DNA from: Pseudomonadaceae bacterium
GTDB lineage: Bacteria > Pseudomonadota > Gammaproteobacteria > Pseudomonadales > Pseudomonadaceae
Assembly (NCBI GenBank): GCA_007692485.1
Contig: REBY01000033.1
Location: forward strand, 1-33,616
Length of the DNA: 33,616 nucleotides
Direction: 5' to 3'
Position 1 is the first letter of the stretch. Every line of letters starts with the position of its first letter. This document shows positions 1 through 9,030 of this stretch, piece by piece. A program made the position numbers and the translations under genes. Under the pieces are notes generated by a model. It saw only the letters and a program-made list of their open reading frames with translations, did not search any database and had not been told where the DNA came from.

Positions 1-2035
1 CTGGCAGCGTCGCCACTTTCACCCCGATGCCCATAAAGGCCATCAGCGCATTGGCAAGGACCGACGTCAAAGCCAGCGGCACGATGATACAGATCACGGC
101 ACGGATGGATCGGAAGGTAATCAGACACATGAAGATAACTACCGCATACACGGTCAGCAGCATCTTCAACTGCGACGCCTGAATCACTTCATTGGTGGCT
201 GCTTCGATACCGGCATTACCGGCCGCCAACAGGAACTCAAGGTTCTCGGTATTGAACTCCTCGGCAAAGGCTTCCACTTCGCTGGTTGCACGAATCAGCG
301 TGTCGGCTTTGTGGTCATTGAGGAAGATCATTACCGGCGCCAGTGAACAATCCTGGTTGAACATCCCTTCAGCACGGCTGATGGCCGTGTTCAGGTTGTC
401 CTGGTTGCGCGACAGGCCGAGCCACTTGAGGTTGCCCTCGTTGTTGCCCATGATCACCTGTTTGGCGACGGTCACCAGCGATACCGCAGATTGAACACCT
501 TCAACGTTCAGCATGCGCCATTCCAACTGATCGATGGCATCCATGGTGTCAAACATCGAACAACCTTCGTCCGGCGTCTTGACCATGACTACCAATACAT
601 CGGAGCTGGTCGAGTAATTGCTGATAATAAAGTCGTTATCCAGGTTGTAACGCGAGTCCGGGCGTAGCTCTGGCGCCCCCGGATCCAGGTCACCGATCTG
701 CACCTTCTGACCATGGTAGATACCGAAGCCAAAGGCAATGATCGCCAGCACTACGGAAACCGGTGCCACACTCGGATGCGAGAACTTGGCAATGGTCAGC
801 CAGAGTTTCTGCGGACGTTCTGACATTTCGCGCTTGCGCTCGATAGCCTTTTTACTGATACCGATATAGGACATCAGAATCGGCAGCAGAATCAGGTTGG
901 TCAGGATGATGACAGCCACACCAACAGAGGCTGCGATACCCAACTCACGGATCACTGCAATCTCAATCAGCAGCAGCGTCAGGAAGCCGACACCGTCAGA
1001 GATCAAAGCCACAATACCGGGAATGTAAAGCGAGCGGAACGCGCGACGGGCAGCTGTCAGCGGCCCATCAGCCTTGACCGATTCCAGCGCCATGGCATTG
1101 ATGATCTGCACGCCGTGCGAGATACCAATGGCAAAGACCAGGAAAGGCACCAAAATGGAGTATGGATCGAGCCCAAAGCCCATGCTGCGCAGCAGACCCA
1201 ACTGCCAGATTACCGCGATAACCGAACACACCAGAGTAATGATCGAACTCTTCAGGCAACGGGTAAACATCAGCAACAGGAAGAAGGTAATTAGCAAGGC
1301 CACGCCGAAGAACATGACAACGCCAATAATCCCTTCGATCAGATCACCAACAATCTTGGCAAAGCCGGTGATATGAATGCTGATATTCGGATTTTCTTCT
1401 TCAAAAGTACTGCGGATCGTTTCTTCCAGTTGACGCGAAAAATCACCGTAGTCCAGACGAATCTGCTCACTGGTATTTTCCGGATTTGGATAGCTTTCCT
1501 GCAGTGGCACTTCAATGATTGAAGACTTGAAGTTGTTCGCTACCAGCCGGCCAATTTCACCCGAACGCAATACGTTTTCACGCAGTTCTTCGAGTTGATG
1601 TTCATCGTAGTAGGACGGATGGTTGGCAACCGGACCACCGTCGAAGCCAAACTCGGTTACCGCTGTCCAGCGCACATTGGGCGTCCACAGCGAGCGCAGA
1701 CCGGAACGGTCAACACCCGGCAGGAAGAACACTTCATCATTGATGCGCTTGAGTGTTTCCATGTATTCGGTGGTGAAGATATCGCCATCTTCAATAGCAA
1801 CCGCAATACGTACCCGGTTACCCAGATTGGGCATATCGTCCTGATGCTCGAGCATATTGACGATATAGGGGTGATTGACCGGAATCATTTTTTCGAAGCT
1901 GGCATCCGGCTTGACCTGCATGGCCTGATAGCCAAAGAACAGGGTCAGCAGGGCGAATGCCAACAACACAAACATTCGGTTGGTGAAAATGACCCGCTCG
2001 ATAAAGGGGGCAGTTTCCTGATGATGCTTAGACAT
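1..2035 (-). CDS. RND/MMPL-type exporter, partial (C-terminus lies beyond the left edge)
   Basis: About 678 codons are visible from an ATG at 2035, and the frame is still open at base 1. The start has a good ribosome site (CAGGAG, 7 bases upstream). The protein has an N-terminal membrane helix (about residues 15-35), then a large periplasmic loop. Next comes a cluster of five or so hydrophobic helices containing the conserved segment GISHGVQIINAMA, a second large periplasmic domain and the beginning of a second helix cluster. This duplicated 1+5 helix layout with a sterol-sensing-like region is that of the RND superfamily 'predicted exporter'/MMPL group, which is driven by proton motive force. 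The substrate cannot be told from sequence. It lies 27 bases downstream of the YCF48-like gene on the same strand, so the two are probably co-transcribed. Confidence 0.9.
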   Translation of the reverse strand, partial: MSKHHQETAPFIERVIFTNRMFVLLAFALLTLFFGYQAMQVKPDASFEKMIPVNHPYIVNMLEHQDDMPNLGNRVRIAVAIEDGDIFTTEYMETLKRINDEVFFLPGVDRSGLRSLWTPNVRWTAVTEFGFDGGPVANHPSYYDEHQLEELRENVLRSGEIGRLVANNFKSSIIEVPLQESYPNPENTSEQIRLDYGDFSRQLEETIRSTFEEENPNISIHITGFAKIVGDLIEGIIGVVMFFGVALLITFFLLLMFTRCLKSSIITLVCSVIAVIWQLGLLRSMGFGLDPYSILVPFLVFAIGISHGVQIINAMALESVKADGPLTAARRAFRSLYIPGIVALISDGVGFLTLLLIEIAVIRELGIAASVGVAVIILTNLILLPILMSYIGISKKAIERKREMSERPQKLWLTIAKFSHPSVAPVSVVLAIIAFGFGIYHGQKVQIGDLDPGAPELRPDSRYNLDNDFIISNYSTSSDVLVVMVKTPDEGCSMFDTMDAIDQLEWRMLNVEGVQSAVSLVTVAKQVIMGNNEGNLKWLGLSRNQDNLNTAISRAEGMFNQDCSLAPVMIFLNDHKADTLIRATSEVEAFAEEFNTENLEFLLAAGNAGIEAATNEVIQASQLKMLLTVYAVVIFMCLITFRSIRAVICIIVPLALTSVLANALMAFMGIGVKVATLP

Positions 2036-2062
2036 CCAGTTTCTCCTGGCGCGTAATCATTA

Positions 2063-3187
2063 TTATGGGAGGACGTCGGGCATGACGACAGAATCCATAC
2101 GGACACTTCCACGCTGCCCCAGCAACAGGAAGGAACCATCGGGTAAGGGGCGCCCTGCAGCCAGGTTGGCCCGATCCGGACGCGTCATGATCTGGAAGGT
2201 TTCGCCACCATCCAGGCTGGTCACCACGGTGCCACCCAGGCCGGTAACAACAAGGCGGCCGTCAGTGGATTTGTGACCACCAAGCAGAGTCGCCTCTAGC
2301 GGGCCATTGTTCGGCGTGATCAACTCAACCTGCTCCCAGCTATCACCGAAATCGGTGGAGCGGAACATATTGCCGCGCAACCCCCAAGTCAGGATCTCGC
2401 CGGGCTTGTCGGTGCCGACTACCCCGAACAACGAACCTTCATAGGGCTGGTCTTCTTCGGGCAGGGCTTCCCAGGTGTCACCGAAATCAAATGAGCGGAA
2501 CATGGCGCCCATCTCGGCAACCAGAAACAGCCCGGTATCCTTCACTTCAGTAATCGCGCTGTAGTGAAAGCCAAAATCATTGTCGATTTCATCGGTCAGA
2601 TCTTCCCAGGTCTGACCGCCATCGTCAGTGCGCAGAAACAGGCCATAACCACCCATGGCAAAGCCGGTTTGCGTATCGCGGAACCAGACATCCATCAGCG
2701 GCTTTTCCAACAGTCCGAATTCGTCTACCGGTTGATCCAAGGCCGGATCACGGTATTGCAGCTCCCAGCTTTCACCCGCATCACTGCTGTGCAAGATCAG
2801 GGAATCATGTCCAACGGCCCAGCCGTGGTTTTCATCCACGAAATAGACTGCAGTCAACACCTGACGCACGGGTGATTGCGCCTGTGTCCAACTCTGGCCA
2901 AGATCGTCAGAGTAAATGACATGGCCACGCCCCCCCACGGCGACCAGGCGATCCCCCGCCTGAGCGACATCAAGCAACAAGGCACGATGGGCCAGCTCGG
3001 TTTCCATAGCTGGCTCAGTACTGGGTACCTCGGTTTCCTGGGCGAAAGAAAGCGGCATGCATGCCATGGCTGTAGTAAAGCCCAGGGCAGTCAGAACCTG
3101 ACGTGTCAGAGATAATTTGCGACCCTGGCCGGACAAGCTTGTTGTCAGGCCAAAGGATGTGGCGTGCCGCTCGATCGGCTCACGCAT
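2063..3187 (-). CDS. YCF48-like exported beta-propeller protein
   Basis: The protein has 374 residues. The ATG at 3187 is preceded by GGGGGA at 7 bases. Residues 1-30 are polar and basic, and a hydrophobic signal stretch follows (about 31-48, ending LSFA before QE), so it should be exported with an unusually long n-region. The body carries at least six Asp-box repeats of the form S-x-D-x-G-x-x-W/F (SDDLGQSW, SSDAGESW, TDDGGQTW, SFDFGDTW, STDFGDSW, SLDGGETF), one per propeller blade. This matches the YCF48/HCF136 photosystem II assembly-factor fold, but the host is not photosynthetic and the role must differ. The link to the RND exporter immediately downstream suggests a periplasmic partner or substrate-handling protein. 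The function is inferred, not shown. Confidence 0.88.
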   Translation of the reverse strand: MREPIERHATSFGLTTSLSGQGRKLSLTRQVLTALGFTTAMACMPLSFAQETEVPSTEPAMETELAHRALLLDVAQAGDRLVAVGGRGHVIYSDDLGQSWTQAQSPVRQVLTAVYFVDENHGWAVGHDSLILHSSDAGESWELQYRDPALDQPVDEFGLLEKPLMDVWFRDTQTGFAMGGYGLFLRTDDGGQTWEDLTDEIDNDFGFHYSAITEVKDTGLFLVAEMGAMFRSFDFGDTWEALPEEDQPYEGSLFGVVGTDKPGEILTWGLRGNMFRSTDFGDSWEQVELITPNNGPLEATLLGGHKSTDGRLVVTGLGGTVVTSLDGGETFQIMTRPDRANLAAGRPLPDGSFLLLGQRGSVRMDSVVMPDVLP

Positions 3188-3215
3188 ACACCATTCCCCC
3201 TTATTCTTATGAATA

Positions 3216-3233
3216 CCTGCCCTGCCGGGCAGG
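3216..3233. repeat. 7-bp perfect hairpin in the leader of the YCF48-like gene
   Basis: CCTGCCC and GGGCAGG pair perfectly around the loop TGCC, 28 bases upstream of the start codon at 3187. No U-tract follows on either strand, so it is not an obvious terminator. It may be leader structure or chance in GC-rich DNA. The rest of the pepN/YCF48 gap (3188-3386) holds only the pepN 3' hairpin listed separately. Confidence 0.35.
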
Positions 3234-3343
3234 ACGCTGATACCTCGATGACCGCAAGGGCAAAGACAATAATCGTCTCAGTCAAGCAGAGGCTTGCTAA
3301 TAGTAACGGGCTTTTGCACCGCCTGCCAACGGCATCGCCTTAT

Positions 3344-3375
3344 CTTGCACCAATCAGCAGATGGATTAGTGCAAG
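3344..3375 (-). terminator. Hairpin just downstream of pepN (terminator or mRNA 3' end)
   Basis: The arms CTTGCACTAATC and GATTGGTGCAAG (minus strand) form a 12-bp stem with one U-G wobble and an 8-base loop, starting 11 bases after the pepN stop codon. There is no run of T after the stem (it continues ATAAGG). It therefore lacks the second element of a classical intrinsic terminator and may instead mark a processed, stabilised 3' end. Confidence 0.5.
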
Positions 3376-3386
3376 CAAGGGCCGGA

Positions 3387-6035
3387 TCAGACCAGTGACT
3401 TGCTGACCACTTCGTAGACATCGGCGGACAAATCGTCTGTTGCCATGATGCGCTGCAATTGCTGCTGCATCAGCGCTTGGCGGGTGGAATCATACTTGCG
3501 CCAGCGCGTTAGTGGCGTCATCAGACGCGCTGCTATCTGCGGATTAAGATTGTTCAACGTGATGATCTGGTCAGCCAGGAAAACATAACCGGCACCATCC
3601 AGGCGGTGGAAGTTGACCAGGTTCTGGTTAGCGAAAGCACCGATCACTGCGCGTACCTTGTTCGGGTTACGCAGATTGAAGGCTGGATGTTGCATCAACG
3701 ACTGAACCCGTTCCAACCCACCAGGCAAGCCACAAGCCGCCTGAACGCTGAACCATTGGTCCATAACCAGCGGATAGCCCTGCCATTGCAATGCAAACTC
3801 GGCCAAGGCAGCCTGCTTCTGCTCTTCATAAGGCGAATTGACCAAGGCAACCAGAGCCGCCTGGCGATCGGTCATGTTGTTGGCTTCGATAAACTGGCGC
3901 ACGCAAGCCGCCACCACCTCTTCCGAACCGGTCAGCATCAGATAGCTAAGCAAGGTATTTTTCAGACTCCGCCGCGCCACAGAGGCGGCATCCGGCGTGT
4001 AGGGCTGGGACACCGCCAGACGCTGCCAGGCAGCCAGCATGTCACCCTGCAGCGCCAGCGCCAGTTCATGCCGCATGGCTTCGCGCACTTTGTGGATGGC
4101 ATCGATATCCGCCTGCTCGGCTAACTCGACCAGATAAGCCTCAGAGGGTAAACGGATGATTTCGGCCACCATGGCCGGATCCAGCTCAGGATCATTCAAC
4201 ACCGTGCGGTAAACATCGACCATGCGCTGGTCCAGCATCAGCGGACGCCCGGTCTGGGCCATAACCGTCAACCCTTGCATGACCTCAACGGCCAGTGCCT
4301 GTGCAGCCTCCCAGCGATTAAAGCCATCCGGATCATGCTTGGCCAGAAAAACCCGATCATCGCGGCTATAGGGATAGGCCATTTTCACCGGCGCCGAAAA
4401 GCCACGCAGCAGAGATGGCAGAGGCTCTTCGGCCAACCCGGTAAACACGAAGACCTGCTCGGCCTCGGTAACCGCCAAAACGGTCTCATTGCCGCGCGAC
4501 TCGGCTTCACCTTCCAACTGCAGCGGCATCTCGATACCCTCGCTATCGAGCAAGGCCATGCGCAAGGGAATCACCAACGGTTGCTTCTCGGACTGCCCCG
4601 GCGTCGGCGGGCAGCTTTGGCGGCAGAGCAAACGAAACTCTCCGGTACCAGCATCCCAGTGGCCATGTATCTCCAATCGCGGGGTACCCGCCTGGCTATA
4701 CCAGCGCTTGAACTGGGTCAGATCCAGGCCATTGGCATCTTCCATCGCCTTAACGAAGTCATCACAGGTTACGGCTTCACCATCATGCCGCTCGAAGTAC
4801 AGGTCTGTGCCCTGGCGAAAACCCTCCGGCCCACAGAGTGTATGCAACATGCCGACCACTTCCGAGCCCTTCTCGTAGACCGTCAGAGTGTAGAAGTTGG
4901 CAATCTCGATAAAGGAGTCAGGGCGCACCGGATGCGCCATGGGGCCAGCATCCTCGGCAAACTGGTTGGCACGCAGAAAGGTGACATCTTCGATGCGCTT
5001 GACCGTGGCCGAATTCATATCGGCACTGAACTGCGAATCACGCAGGACGGTAAAGCCTTCTTTCAACGAGAGTTGGAACCAGTCACGACAGGTCACACGG
5101 TTGCCCGACCAATTGTGGAAATATTCGTGCGCCACAACGGATTCGACGCGCTGGAATGCCAGATCGGTGGCGGTATCTGGATGGGCCAACACGCAGCTGG
5201 AATTGAAAATATTCAAACCCTTGTTTTCCATCGCGCCCATATTGAAATCATTGACCGCGACGATCATAAAGATATCCAGGTCGTATTCACGCCCATAAAC
5301 GTCTTCATCCCAACGCATCGAGCGTTTCAGGCTGTCCATCGCGTGCCCGCATTGCTCGCGATTTTCCGGCTCGACATAGATCCGCAAATCAATGATGCGG
5401 CCACTCATGGTGGTAAAGCTGTCCTGAATCAATACCAGATCGCCGGCCACCAGAGCAAACAGATAAGCCGGCTTGGGAAAGGGGTCTTCCCAGGTTGCCC
5501 AGTGCCGCCCACCCTCATGCTCACCGGATGCAATCGGGTTTCCGTTGGACAGCAGGATCGGATAGTCCCCCCGCTCGGCAATCACCGTGGTGGTAAAGCG
5601 ACTCATGACATCGGGGCGATCAAGATAATAGGTAATCTTGCGGAAACCCTCGGCTTCACACTGTGTGCAGAACATGCCACCGGACTTGTAGAGCCCTTCC
5701 AGCGCCGTGTTGTTCTGCGGCTCGATTCGGGTTGTGATGGCCAGCTCAAACTCGGCGCTGTGGGGTTGCAGCGTCAGGTGGTCAGCATCCAACTGGTAAC
5801 TGCCCTCGCCTAACTCGACATCATCCAGCGCCACACTGATTAGCTGCAGGTGCTGCCCATCAAGTACCAACAGCGGCAACGACTTGCTCCCTTGAGCATT
5901 GAGCCGCAGCGACAGCCGACTATGGACCAGCGCGTGATCCTCGAACAACTCGAAGGTCAGGTGCGTCTCGTCGATCCAGTAATCGGGCTGCTGGTAATCT
6001 TTGAGGTATATCGTCTTCGGCTGTTCGGTACGCAT
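3387..6035 (-). CDS. pepN: Aminopeptidase N (M1 family zinc metallopeptidase)
   Basis: The protein has 882 residues, close to E. coli PepN (870). The ATG at 6035 has AAGGA 6 bases upstream. It removes N-terminal residues from peptides in the cytoplasm or periplasm during protein turnover. The M1 signatures are present: the substrate-recognition motif GAMEN (residues 267-271) and the zinc site HEYFH (303-307), with the third ligand in KEG (Glu326). The C-terminal half is the helical DUF3458-type domain of proteobacterial PepN. The gene ends a run of co-directional genes (from 10821) with a 9-base gap to the DUF2797 gene upstream, so it is probably the last member of that operon. A hairpin follows the stop codon. 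Confidence 0.97.
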   Translation of the reverse strand: MRTEQPKTIYLKDYQQPDYWIDETHLTFELFEDHALVHSRLSLRLNAQGSKSLPLLVLDGQHLQLISVALDDVELGEGSYQLDADHLTLQPHSAEFELAITTRIEPQNNTALEGLYKSGGMFCTQCEAEGFRKITYYLDRPDVMSRFTTTVIAERGDYPILLSNGNPIASGEHEGGRHWATWEDPFPKPAYLFALVAGDLVLIQDSFTTMSGRIIDLRIYVEPENREQCGHAMDSLKRSMRWDEDVYGREYDLDIFMIVAVNDFNMGAMENKGLNIFNSSCVLAHPDTATDLAFQRVESVVAHEYFHNWSGNRVTCRDWFQLSLKEGFTVLRDSQFSADMNSATVKRIEDVTFLRANQFAEDAGPMAHPVRPDSFIEIANFYTLTVYEKGSEVVGMLHTLCGPEGFRQGTDLYFERHDGEAVTCDDFVKAMEDANGLDLTQFKRWYSQAGTPRLEIHGHWDAGTGEFRLLCRQSCPPTPGQSEKQPLVIPLRMALLDSEGIEMPLQLEGEAESRGNETVLAVTEAEQVFVFTGLAEEPLPSLLRGFSAPVKMAYPYSRDDRVFLAKHDPDGFNRWEAAQALAVEVMQGLTVMAQTGRPLMLDQRMVDVYRTVLNDPELDPAMVAEIIRLPSEAYLVELAEQADIDAIHKVREAMRHELALALQGDMLAAWQRLAVSQPYTPDAASVARRSLKNTLLSYLMLTGSEEVVAACVRQFIEANNMTDRQAALVALVNSPYEEQKQAALAEFALQWQGYPLVMDQWFSVQAACGLPGGLERVQSLMQHPAFNLRNPNKVRAVIGAFANQNLVNFHRLDGAGYVFLADQIITLNNLNPQIAARLMTPLTRWRKYDSTRQALMQQQLQRIMATDDLSADVYEVVSKSLV

Positions 6036-6044
6036 AATGATTCC

Positions 6045-6878
6045 TTAACTGACACTGACCGACAGGCTGTAGGCCGTGTACTTGCGAATATTGATGACGG
6101 CCGTATCCAGTAACAGATACTGACCCTTGATACCGAGCAAGGTACCCTCAAGCAGCGGCTCTTTGTCCAGATTGGCCGACTGGGGTTTGGTAGCGTATTC
6201 CAGCACCGGGTAGCTTATGTTCAGCGGCGCCGCGTCCGGCAATGGCTGGATAGCCTGCAGACCAAAACGCTGTTGCAGTTCGGCAATACCGTCAGCAGCA
6301 GGCGCCAGCAAGCGATCCCGTTCGGCCAACATATCCAGCTGCGGCGGCTCACCCTTGAGCAGGGTACGCCAATTGGTCTTGTCGGCTACGTGCTGGCGGA
6401 TCAAGTCCTCAACCAGCCCGGATTGCTGACGGGTGGCCACGCGCAGAATCGGTAATGCCTGACTGGCGCCCTGATCAATCCAACGGGTAGGCACCTGACT
6501 GGCACGGGTAATACCAACCTTGAGACCTGACGAATTGGCCAGATAAACGATGTGCTCGGTCATGCAGAACTGCTCACCCCAGGCCGGCTCACGGCAGGTA
6601 CCTTCGGCATAGTGACACTTTTCCGGGCTCATAATGCAGGTATCGCATTGCGCCAGCTTTCTGAAACAGGGGTAGCAATAGCCCTGATTGAAGCTTTTCT
6701 TGGTCCGACGCTGACAGTGAATACAGTGGATATCACCCAAGGCCTCAAGACGGAGGGTTTTGCCCAGCCATTCGTTCATCGGCACCCGCTCATCACCAAT
6801 CGGCAACTGATAGGCTACTGGCTCAGCAAGACTGCCAAGCATTTTGCGGACGGCGCCACGGGCGTGCAGTAAAGCCAT
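6045..6878 (-). CDS. DUF2797 family protein
   Basis: The protein has 277 residues. Its start codon overlaps the stop codon of the upstream yeaC-like gene by one base (TGATG at 6876-6880), pointing to translational coupling. The N-terminal half carries nine cysteines (52, 55, 68, 71, 78, 81, 88, 95, 105), several in C-x2-C pairs, which suggests zinc or iron-sulfur binding. The segment VYLANSSGLKVGITR (about 111-125) resembles the GIY-YIG-type strand motif seen in this family. No biochemical role is established to my knowledge. Its fixed place beside yeaC and pepN in Pseudomonas is from memory. Confidence 0.85.
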   Translation of the reverse strand: MALLHARGAVRKMLGSLAEPVAYQLPIGDERVPMNEWLGKTLRLEALGDIHCIHCQRRTKKSFNQGYCYPCFRKLAQCDTCIMSPEKCHYAEGTCREPAWGEQFCMTEHIVYLANSSGLKVGITRASQVPTRWIDQGASQALPILRVATRQQSGLVEDLIRQHVADKTNWRTLLKGEPPQLDMLAERDRLLAPAADGIAELQQRFGLQAIQPLPDAAPLNISYPVLEYATKPQSANLDKEPLLEGTLLGIKGQYLLLDTAVINIRKYTAYSLSVSVS

Positions 6879-7144
6879 CAGTGCAGGGTATCCGAGCCGG
6901 TGGAAAACAAAATATTAGGTACCTCTTTCTCCTGCGACTTGCAGCTCTGCGGCCCCATATAACCCGTACGCTCGTCTTCCGGCAGGTTATCGGTTTCCCA
7001 GGCAATCATTGCCTGCAAGCAGAGCTCCTTTTGTTCGCGGGTCAGTTTGCGGCCATCCGGCCATTTACCGATCTCAACAGCCTGCTTGAGGCTGGCATAA
7101 ATCTCGGGGGTAATATTGCGCAGCATGTCGATAAAGCCTGTCAT
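6878..7144 (-). CDS. yeaC: YeaC-like DUF1315 protein
   Basis: This is a small acidic cytoplasmic protein of 88 residues. The N-terminal 65 residues, including the stretch KWPDGRKLTREQKELCLQA and the following WE, match the DUF1315/YeaC family, which is conserved in gammaproteobacteria and has no known function. The last 20 residues, after YMGP, look variable. It sits between the rhomboid gene (63-base gap) and DUF2797 (one-base overlap). Confidence 0.85.
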   Translation of the reverse strand: MTGFIDMLRNITPEIYASLKQAVEIGKWPDGRKLTREQKELCLQAMIAWETDNLPEDERTGYMGPQSCKSQEKEVPNILFSTGSDTLH

Positions 7145-7207
7145 GGCAGTACTCCGGCAGAAGCGTTGACGATGGGCCGGCCAACCAACCCAATGGATAA
7201 GATAATG

Positions 7208-8044
7208 TTAATCCGATTGCCGCTGACGTTGCAGGCCACCGGCGATAAGCCCCGCCAGGCCTCCAATAACCAGCCCGCCAACGTGGGCAGCATTGGCGAT
7301 GGCACCAAAACCCAGCATGGTAACCAAACCGCTAAGGCAGAGCACCAGCCAGACCAGCATGAGCACCACTACACCCTTGGGCAGATCAAAGTGGACATTC
7401 GGGCACAGCCACTGGTAAAGCCAGCAATAACCAAGCAGCCCGTACAGCACGCCGGACAAACCACCAAAGAGCCCAGGCGCGCCAAACAGCCACTGGCTGG
7501 CATTGGAAACCAGTGCAAACAAAATAGTCACGCCCAGCAGAAACAGGCTGCCGGAGCGAATCTCGATACGCCGACCCAACTCCCAGTACCAGAGTGCATT
7601 GAACGCCAGATGCAACATGCCAAAGTGGATAAAAATGGGCGTGATCAGCCGCCACCACTGGGCCAGATCCGGGTAGGCAGCCAAACGGCCTTCCGGGGTA
7701 ACCGGGGTAAAAGTCAGATGAACCAGCACACTGGCATCACTGCCCAAGCGGCTGAGCACCGCAACCAGCGCGGAAATTGCCAGCACCGCCAAGGTCATCG
7801 GAATATGTTGCAGCGTACGCTGCCAAGCCGTAGCCCCACGAACCCGCGCAGGCGCCGGACCAACCGCTTCCGGCACGCCATCACGATAGAGCGCCTGAAT
7901 CACCTGGGCATCCGCCTCATCAACAGCCCAGACCACCTGCTGGGCGCCCTCTTCAGTCACCCGATGCACCACGCCTCTGGTGCGTAAAAAGCGCGCCAGA
8001 TGGCTCAGATCTTCCTCAATCGGACGCTTTAACGCTGGAATCAT
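7208..8044 (-). CDS. Rhomboid family intramembrane serine protease (GlpG-like)
   Basis: The protein has 278 residues. Residues 1-70 form a soluble cytoplasmic domain like that of GlpG. About six membrane helices follow from residue 75. The catalytic pair is visible: Ser197 in the motif GLSGVLYG, and His254 in NAAHVGG followed by small residues (GGLAGLIAGG). The H-x3-N motif HLAFN (145-149) that lines the active site is also present, so the enzyme should be active. Rhomboids cleave membrane proteins within or near the transmembrane segment. The substrate here is unknown. It lies 14 bases downstream of the metallophosphoesterase gene in the same operon. Confidence 0.93.
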   Translation of the reverse strand: MIPALKRPIEEDLSHLARFLRTRGVVHRVTEEGAQQVVWAVDEADAQVIQALYRDGVPEAVGPAPARVRGATAWQRTLQHIPMTLAVLAISALVAVLSRLGSDASVLVHLTFTPVTPEGRLAAYPDLAQWWRLITPIFIHFGMLHLAFNALWYWELGRRIEIRSGSLFLLGVTILFALVSNASQWLFGAPGLFGGLSGVLYGLLGYCWLYQWLCPNVHFDLPKGVVVLMLVWLVLCLSGLVTMLGFGAIANAAHVGGLVIGGLAGLIAGGLQRQRQSD

Positions 8045-8058
8045 GCAGGCTCCTTGAA

Positions 8059-9030
8059 TCAGGCCAGACGCGGCACATCGACCCAGACAAAGTGATCGCG
8101 CTCAAGATGCTGCTCACCTTGCCAGCGATAAGCGACCAGTTTGCCATATTTCACAGCACTGTAATCCAGACAAGCCAGATTAGGGCGAATTGGATGCGGC
8201 TTACCTTGTTGCCAATAATGTCCAACAAACAGGATCGGCTGCTCCGGACCGTATACAAGCAGCTCCGCCTTCTGAGAATCACTCAGAGGACGTGCCGCAA
8301 TCGCCTCTGGCAAACCATCCGGCTGAAACACGATATCACCATAGGTTTGCGGACTTTCTTCCCAGAATTTGGTGCGGAAAAAGGCACGTACAAAACCGTC
8401 CTTGCCGGTCATGGTCATACCATGGGGCAGGCGCATATCCGTGCCACGCAACAGGCGGTCCAGTACCTGGGCGGCGAAGGAATCCGTATCCACCGCATTA
8501 CGCACAAAATCACGGTCGATACAGGCATCCGGGTACTGTTTGATAAAGGGCGCAATCAGGCCCTGGTCCCAACAGGCATGCACCATCCTGAAATCACCCA
8601 GATCCAGCAACAAAGGTAATTGGTAAAACCAGTCGAGAAATTCGGTCCATTCGTCTGGCCAGGCAGAGAATTGCTGTAGGGTTTCACCAATCTGCCGGTA
8701 GTTACGCTCGTTATGTTCACGCACGAACTGTTGCCCGCTACCCGGCGGGGCCTGGGTCGACCAGGCCAGCGCATTAAATTCATGATTACCCATGATGCAC
8801 TGCGCATGACCCGCTTCGACCATACCCCGTACCAGATGTAGAGCCTCCCGGATACGTGGACCACGATCAATAATATCGCCAAGAAACAAGGCCTTGCGCT
8901 GTGGATGCTGCCAGACGCCGGCACGACAACGGTAGCCCATCTGCTCCAACAAGCGTTCCAGGGTCTGCCCGCAGCCGTGCACATCACCGATAATATCGTA
9001 ACCCTGAACGCGCGCAGCAGAGGACATCAT
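8059..9030 (-). CDS. Calcineurin-like metallophosphoesterase
   Basis: The protein has 323 residues from the ATG at 9030, which overlaps the nadK stop by one base (TGATG). A second ATG at 9027 has the better spacing to the upstream GGGGGG. A longer frame from 9075 would overlap nadK by 46 bases and is less likely. The metal-binding motifs are in order: D-x-H (Asp16, His18 in GDVHG), GDIIDRG (51-57), GNHE (81-84), then HACWDQG and a late GHYW. This is the layout of PPP-type phosphatases related to diadenosine tetraphosphatase (ApaH) and PrpE. The exact substrate is not clear. Coupling to nadK suggests, but does not show, a nucleotide substrate. Confidence 0.88.
   Translation of the reverse strand: MMSSAARVQGYDIIGDVHGCGQTLERLLEQMGYRCRAGVWQHPQRKALFLGDIIDRGPRIREALHLVRGMVEAGHAQCIMGNHEFNALAWSTQAPPGSGQQFVREHNERNYRQIGETLQQFSAWPDEWTEFLDWFYQLPLLLDLGDFRMVHACWDQGLIAPFIKQYPDACIDRDFVRNAVDTDSFAAQVLDRLLRGTDMRLPHGMTMTGKDGFVRAFFRTKFWEESPQTYGDIVFQPDGLPEAIAARPLSDSQKAELLVYGPEQPILFVGHYWQQGKPHPIRPNLACLDYSAVKYGKLVAYRWQGEQHLERDHFVWVDVPRLA

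Noticed and set aside
4275-5813. Open frame of 512 codons on the plus strand, opposite pepN
   Set aside because: It lies wholly antisense to pepN, whose M1 motifs are intact; its translation has no recognisable domain and the composition typical of an opposite-strand shadow.
6881-7987. 368-codon plus-strand frame opposite yeaC and the rhomboid gene
   Set aside because: It runs antisense to two recognised genes and has no family similarity that I can see.
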